Below are positions 61,022 through 64,000 of a stretch of 64,000 bases of DNA, piece after piece. Below the pieces are notes generated by a model. That model was not told the origin of the DNA. It did not search any database and saw only the letters and a list, made by a program, of their open reading frames with translations. Positions within the stretch are counted from its first letter, which is position 1. Every line of letters starts with the position of its first letter. The DNA is from Candidatus Thorarchaeota archaeon. Lineage in GTDB: Archaea > Asgardarchaeota > Thorarchaeia > Thorarchaeales > Thorarchaeaceae. The DNA lies in assembly GCA_003345595.1 (NCBI GenBank), contig PRDI01000075.1:1-64000 (forward strand), given 5' to 3'. The position numbers were made by a program, and so were the translations under genes.

Positions 61022-61321
61022 ATGAAAGTGGGAAAGAAAACAGTCACAATAGAGGTCATGAGCATACTAGGCGAAGGCAAGTGTTCTCTTGGGCAGAGAG
61101 TCGGTGATATCTTTAGATATCCCCAGGATCTGAACAGGCTTTGCCCCAATGCCTTTCACATCTTATATCCGTGGATACTGGTTCTGGAATCGGGCGGTAC
61201 TTTTCCTTTCTTTGGTGACAATGGTGACAGTGTGACTCTCGGTTGTTCTGACTACAGACACCAGGTAGTCTTTAGAATCACTCGAACGCGGTCGCGGGAA
61301 CCAACAGAGAGAAGAGAGTAA
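61022..61321 (+). CDS. TIGR04076-like small protein
   Basis: A 99-residue protein. KTVTIEVMSILGEGKCSLGQRVGD, RLCPNAFHILYPWILVLESGG and the final VVFRITR match the TIGR04076 pattern seen in many archaea and anaerobic bacteria. Two cysteines (in EGKCS and NRLCPN) are conserved in that group. Function unknown. The stop abuts the 3' end of tRNA-Asn on the opposite strand. Confidence 0.75.
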   Translation: MKVGKKTVTIEVMSILGEGKCSLGQRVGDIFRYPQDLNRLCPNAFHILYPWILVLESGGTFPFFGDNGDSVTLGCSDYRHQVVFRITRTRSREPTERRE

Positions 61322-61427
61322 TGGCGCCGCCGAGAGGGCTCGAACCTCTGACCAACAACTGTCTGGCGTTCGCTTTGACTAGCAGGACGGTAACAGGCTG
61401 TCGCTCTGCCGACTGAGCCACGGCGGC
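61322..61427 (-). tRNA. tRNA-Asn(GTT) with one intron
   Basis: On the minus strand, the acceptor GCCGCCG pairs with CGGCGGC, followed by G73 and encoded CCA. The D arm is GCTC/GAGC. The anticodon stem ACAGC pairs with GTTGT (one G-U pair), with loop CTGTTAA after splicing, anticodon GTT. The T arm AGAGG-TTCGAGC-CCTCT is uninterrupted. A 30-base intron lies at 37/38 (61361-61390). AATGTTAATAT (61459-61469) is the TATA region, 32 bases upstream. Confidence 0.93.
61361..61390 (-). other. tRNA-Asn intron (position 37/38)
   Basis: Thirty bases between A37 and A38, at the canonical archaeal position. The ends are fixed by the 7-base anticodon loop. Confidence 0.85.
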
Positions 61428-61906
61428 CTTCTTGCGGAGTCGTGACCACGGTCACACAATATTAACATTGCTGTCTAGTTCGATGGAGTGGGCTCGGCTT
61501 CGAGCTTGACCCTCATGGCTCTTCTGGCGCGAACTCCCGCAGACCGGTCATCTAGTATCATCATCACAAAACGAATCATCGGATTCATCGTAGCGGCTCT
61601 CTCAAAGCCTTCCGCGCGAATCCTGGGAATCGCTTCATTACTCACGACAGAAACCATTGCTCCAGTCGCAAATGCCAACTCATACAGGAGCAAATGGAGA
61701 GAGTGCGACGATTGACACCTAGACGAATCTCCAGATCCTGTCAAGCAGTATGCGGGTGGCGCTCAACCCTGTCGCCCCACCTGCAATCCGACTGTCTAGA
61801 AGGTCAGTTGCCATTATGTCGGACAAGAACAGCATGGCCTTCTACCGCCCGTCACTGAAAATCGTCAGGGAGTATGAAGCAGTTGTCCGACTGTCATAGT
61901 AGATTG
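61428..61906. other. 479-base intergenic stretch with no confident gene
   Basis: It contains the tRNA-Asn promoter at 61459-61469 and a GTGACC-AC-GGTCAC inverted repeat at 61442-61455. On the minus strand a frame of 89 codons (61475-61744, TTG start) and, just upstream in another frame, a 38-codon stretch starting near 61836 could be halves of one broken gene, but neither matches anything I know. A 27-codon plus-strand frame (61816-61899) is unsupported. Confidence 0.5.
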
Positions 61907-62012
61907 TGGTGGGCCCGGGGGGACTTGAACCCCCGGCGGGCAGGTTATGAGCCTGCTGCTTACGGCGCTCGCTCTGGAACGAGTGGGCTCTACCAAGCTG
62001 AGCTACGGGCCC
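61907..62012 (-). tRNA. tRNA with CAT anticodon (probably Ile2 or elongator Met), non-canonical intron
   Basis: On the minus strand, GGGCCCG pairs with CGGGCCC, then A73 and encoded CCA. The D arm GCTC-AGCTTGGTA-GAGC is complete. The anticodon arm GCAGG-CTCATAA-CCTGC is intact, so the intron is not at 37/38. About 29 extra bases (61957-61986 minus N26) lie between the D stem and anticodon stem, at 25/26 or 26/27, with hairpin CTCG/CGAG. The T arm GGGGG-TTCAAGT-CCCCC is normal. The acceptor resembles archaeal isoleucine tRNAs, so Ile2 (agmatidine-modified) is favoured over Met; this is not decisive. Confidence 0.85.
61957..61986 (-). other. tRNA(CAT) intron between D and anticodon stems
   Basis: Thirty bases that include position 26 and a 29-base intron. 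CTCG and CGAG pair inside it. Which end supplies base 26 cannot be decided from the sequence. Confidence 0.75.
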
Positions 62013-62154
62013 CTGTCGCTTGCCGATTAGCAGACAACAGCCGCTGCAATCGTGATATTAACATTACGAAAGTGGGCGCCAGTGCGACTATTCCGGACGC
62101 TGATTGAGTTCATCCTGTGCTGTCTCTTGTATGTCGTGCAGGCCATACGCGACG

Positions 62155-62208
62155 AGGATTGCGCAATCCTTGGCGCAGAATCCACTTGTCTTCTTCCGAC
62201 TTTATATG
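62155..62208 (+). promoter_or_regulatory. Palindrome and TATA box upstream of the thioredoxin-like gene
   Basis: AGGATTGCGCAATCCT (62155-62170) is a perfect 16-base palindrome. TTTATATG (62201-62208) is a strong TATA box 31 bases downstream of it and about 43 bases before the ATG at 62251. The palindrome is placed like a binding site for a regulator upstream of the core promoter. Confidence 0.5.
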
Positions 62209-62250
62209 AAACGGTCAACACTATGAGAAAAGCCGACTCTGGTAATTCGA

Positions 62251-62709
62251 ATGATTCTCCTATTCACCTCCGAACATTGCACCATGTGTGATATGGTCAA
62301 AGACATGCTGGAAGAAGAGAAGGGCACTCTGTTTGACGGCACCACCATATACGAGGTGAATGTGGAGAAACACCATCACATTGCAGAGGTCTATGGTGTT
62401 GTGATGGTGCCCACACTTGTGGCGGGCTCTAGCGTGCTGTCAGGTGTGCCCTGCCCGAACGAACTGAGGTCGTTTCTTCTTCAAGCTGTCATTGGCAGTC
62501 ATTCTTACGATGAGGACGAGGACGCGGGATCTGTCTTGACTCCAGTGGTTCATCTGCAACAGCTGGAGTCCTCTTCGAAGACTCGTAGGGCTCGCAAGAT
62601 ACTGAAGTCAAGAACCACGCTAGTTTCGAATCGACGCGGAGGTCTAGCAGAGACTGCGGGTTTCAAGGGATGCAGAGAGGAGCCGCCAGGGCCTGCACTC
62701 CGCCAATGA
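62251..62709 (+). CDS. Thioredoxin/glutaredoxin-like protein with unusual tail
   Basis: A 152-residue protein. The first 80 residues form a thioredoxin fold with CTMC (Cys10, Cys13) in LFTSEHCTMCDMVKDML and the cis-proline in VVMVPTLVAG. The tail after residue 90 is acidic (YDEDEDAG) and then basic and low in recognisable structure, ending GCREEPPGPALRQ. The tail overlaps no other gene but runs to the promoter of tRNA-Glu. It may reduce protein disulfides; partner unknown. Confidence 0.75.
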   Translation: MILLFTSEHCTMCDMVKDMLEEEKGTLFDGTTIYEVNVEKHHHIAEVYGVVMVPTLVAGSSVLSGVPCPNELRSFLLQAVIGSHSYDEDEDAGSVLTPVVHLQQLESSSKTRRARKILKSRTTLVSNRRGGLAETAGFKGCREEPPGPALRQ

Positions 62710-62770
62710 GTGGCACTGCTGTCATTTCTGCATAACCTTAATAACTGCTTCAAGAAGTCCGGTCGTCTGC

Positions 62771-62848
62771 GCCCCGGTGGTGTAGTCCGGCCCAGCATTG
62801 GGGACTTTCGCTCCCCCGACCCGGGTTCGAATCCCGGCCGGGGCACCA
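62771..62848 (+). tRNA. tRNA-Glu(TTC), no intron
   Basis: The acceptor GCCCCGG pairs with CCGGGGC, followed by A73 and encoded CCA. The anticodon arm GGGGA-CTTTCGC-TCCCC has anticodon TTC. The T arm is CCGGG-TTCGAAT-CCCGG. It is 78 bases, without intron. TTAATAA (62738-62744) is a TATA box 27 bases upstream. Confidence 0.95.
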
Positions 62849-62880
62849 ATGTCTTCTGGGAAACGACGTGGTGCTCTGTT

Positions 62881-63738
62881 TCAGGCCAGTGTCAGACTCA
62901 TACTGAAGTCGGACGACGTGTATGAGTGCGTGAGTGCGCCTGATGAAATCACGTCGACTCCGCTCTTCGCAAATGCTCTTGCATTGCTCTCATCAATTCC
63001 TCCAGAGGCTTCCAGAATCACTCTCGCGCGTAATCCTCTCTGAGTGAGGACAGTGTGTACGTTCTCGATCTCCTTAGGAGTGAAGTTGTCGAGAAGGACT
63101 ATGTCCACACCTGTTTCAGCGGCCTGAATCGCCTCTTGTAGGTTCCTCACTTCGCACGAGATCTTCTTCGTGAATGATACGCGTTCTCTTGCTGCACGTA
63201 TCGCTTGGGCTACACCCCCTACAACCGCGATATGATTGTTCTTGATGATCACCATATCATCGAGCGCGTAGCGGTGTGGGTCGCCGCCTCCTACTTCCAC
63301 AGCGCGCTTCTCGAAGTACCTGAAGCCTGGTGTGGTCTTTCGAGTGGCTGCCACAATGACCTTTGGGTTCTCCTTCCTTGCGGACTGTACCATGTTGTAC
63401 GTTGTTGTGGCTATGCCGCTCATACGCATGACTATGTTGAGCACTACTCTCTCCACGACCAGCAAGGTCTTTGCAGGTCCTTTGAAGCGAATCACAGGTT
63501 CCCTCGGTCCAACCCAGTTTCCCTCGAAGGCCAAGACCTCACAGGTGATCCCGTATAGGTCTGCGATTGCAGCAGCCTCCTCGACACCAGCCAGAATCGT
63601 CCTGCTCTTGGCGATTACTGTGGCGATGCCTGTCGCATTCAAAGGTCCCAAGGCTTCCGTGGTTATGTCCCCGGACCTGATGTCCTCCTCCAAGAACATC
63701 TTCAACTTCTCAATGATAGCAGGAGGAAGTCCTTTCAT
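62881..63738 (-). CDS. nadC: Nicotinate-nucleotide pyrophosphorylase
   Basis: A 285-residue enzyme making nicotinate mononucleotide from quinolinate and PRPP. EDIRSGDITTEAL, ARKENPKVIVAATRKTTPGFR, VGGGDPHRYALDDMVIIKNNH and VILEASGGIDESNARAFAKSGVDVISSGALTHS are the family signatures. It provides the precursor for NadM at 55158-55679. It follows the AMMECR1-type gene by 16 bases. Confidence 0.96.
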   Translation of the reverse strand: MKGLPPAIIEKLKMFLEEDIRSGDITTEALGPLNATGIATVIAKSRTILAGVEEAAAIADLYGITCEVLAFEGNWVGPREPVIRFKGPAKTLLVVERVVLNIVMRMSGIATTTYNMVQSARKENPKVIVAATRKTTPGFRYFEKRAVEVGGGDPHRYALDDMVIIKNNHIAVVGGVAQAIRAARERVSFTKKISCEVRNLQEAIQAAETGVDIVLLDNFTPKEIENVHTVLTQRGLRARVILEASGGIDESNARAFAKSGVDVISSGALTHSYTSSDFSMSLTLA

Positions 63739-63754
63739 TCATAGTCCTCCTTCA

Positions 63755-64000
63755 TTATACTCTCGGGTGCTGCGGATTCCTCACCACATTACCACGCGGC
63801 TTTTCTTCTCCGAAGATCTCCGCTTGGAACGACATGAACTCGGTCTTGGGGTCCAACCACATATTAGCAGGAAGACCTGCCTTGTTGCATGTCTGTTCCA
63901 AGAATTCCTTGACGCCCCATCCCCACTCTACTGGCACTTGAGGTAGGAGCAGTCCTCTTCTTCCTCCTCTGCTCACTATGAGACCGTCACGACCAATCTC
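63755..64000 (-). CDS. AMMECR1-domain protein, C-terminal part
   Basis: The frame is open from the right edge (64000) to a stop at 63755-63757. [33 protein letters not shown] and [18 protein letters not shown] are the C-terminal motifs of the AMMECR1 family, which includes the LRGGRRG-type signature. The 5' end lies outside the window. Archaeal members are uncharacterised; a link to radical SAM and MEMO-type proteins is known by neighbourhood in other genomes. Confidence 0.93.
   Translation of the reverse strand, partial: EIGRDGLIVSRGGRRGLLLPQVPVEWGWGVKEFLEQTCNKAGLPANMWLDPKTEFMSFQAEIFGEEKPRGNVVRNPQHPRV

Noticed and set aside
1-64000. CRISPR arrays, insertion sequences, integrases, prophage genes
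   Set aside because: No direct-repeat array, transposase-like protein or terminal repeats were seen, and gene content is housekeeping throughout.
1-64000. rRNA, RNase P RNA or SRP RNA genes
   Set aside because: No conserved core sequence of these RNAs was recognised in the intergenic spaces.

Overview
The window is archaeal chromosome with no sign of plasmid or virus. It carries archaeal ribosomal proteins (L24e, S28e, L7Ae, L18e, L13, S9, S2, S27e, L44e), RNA polymerase subunits D and N, PolD large subunit, RPA, RadB, XPD, glycerol-1-phosphate dehydrogenase, CDP-archaeol synthase and an archaeal mevalonate operon. Several genes have a eukaryote-like flavour: an Arf/Ras-like small GTPase, an OST3/OSTC-like membrane subunit, translin, Elf1, Nog1, a SWIM protein of the SWS1/ZSWIM7 type, a Vps29-like phosphoesterase and a possible PAC4-type proteasome chaperone. 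Together these suggest an Asgard archaeon, most likely near Thorarchaeota. That placement is inference; no rRNA gene is present to test it.

Layout. 0-6 kb: ribosomal proteins, G1P dehydrogenase, the GTPase, then the rpoD-L18e-L13-S9-rpoN-S2 operon. 5.9-9.7 kb: phosphomevalonate dehydratase (two subunits), a UbiD-type decarboxylase and mevalonate kinase. 9.9-17 kb: tRNA-Pro, phosphoesterase, SWIM protein, a surface protein, EngB, Lhr helicase and Elf1. 17-32 kb: a cysteine-desulfurase-like gene with an apparent frameshift, then genome maintenance (RPA, PolD, RadB, a RuvC-like protein, XPD, TopA). 32-43 kb: OST3/OSTC-like protein, MptE and FolP, GcvT and GcvH, AglB, Nop10, aIF2-alpha, S27e, L44e, Sec61-beta and SHMT (one-carbon metabolism, protein export, N-glycosylation and translation). 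43-64 kb: tRNA-Lys, glycosyltransferase, tRNA modification (Trm5-like, Taw1), riboflavin kinase, endonuclease V, translin, proteasome beta, Nog1, RtcA, NadM, ProRS, MutS2-like protein, three more tRNAs and NadC.

The most notable features lie at gene scale. Four of five tRNA genes contain introns; tRNA-Pro and tRNA-Lys each have two, one of them inside the T-loop. The proteasome beta subunit has Ala at the catalytic Thr1 position, and endonuclease V has Asn at a catalytic Asp position. Three short genes are easily missed: Sec61-beta, a 34-residue membrane peptide behind its own TATA box, and a zinc protein that appears to start with CUG. Several inverted repeats sit on or next to TATA boxes. 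I see no CRISPR array, insertion sequence or integrase, and nothing I can defend as an entirely new multi-gene system.
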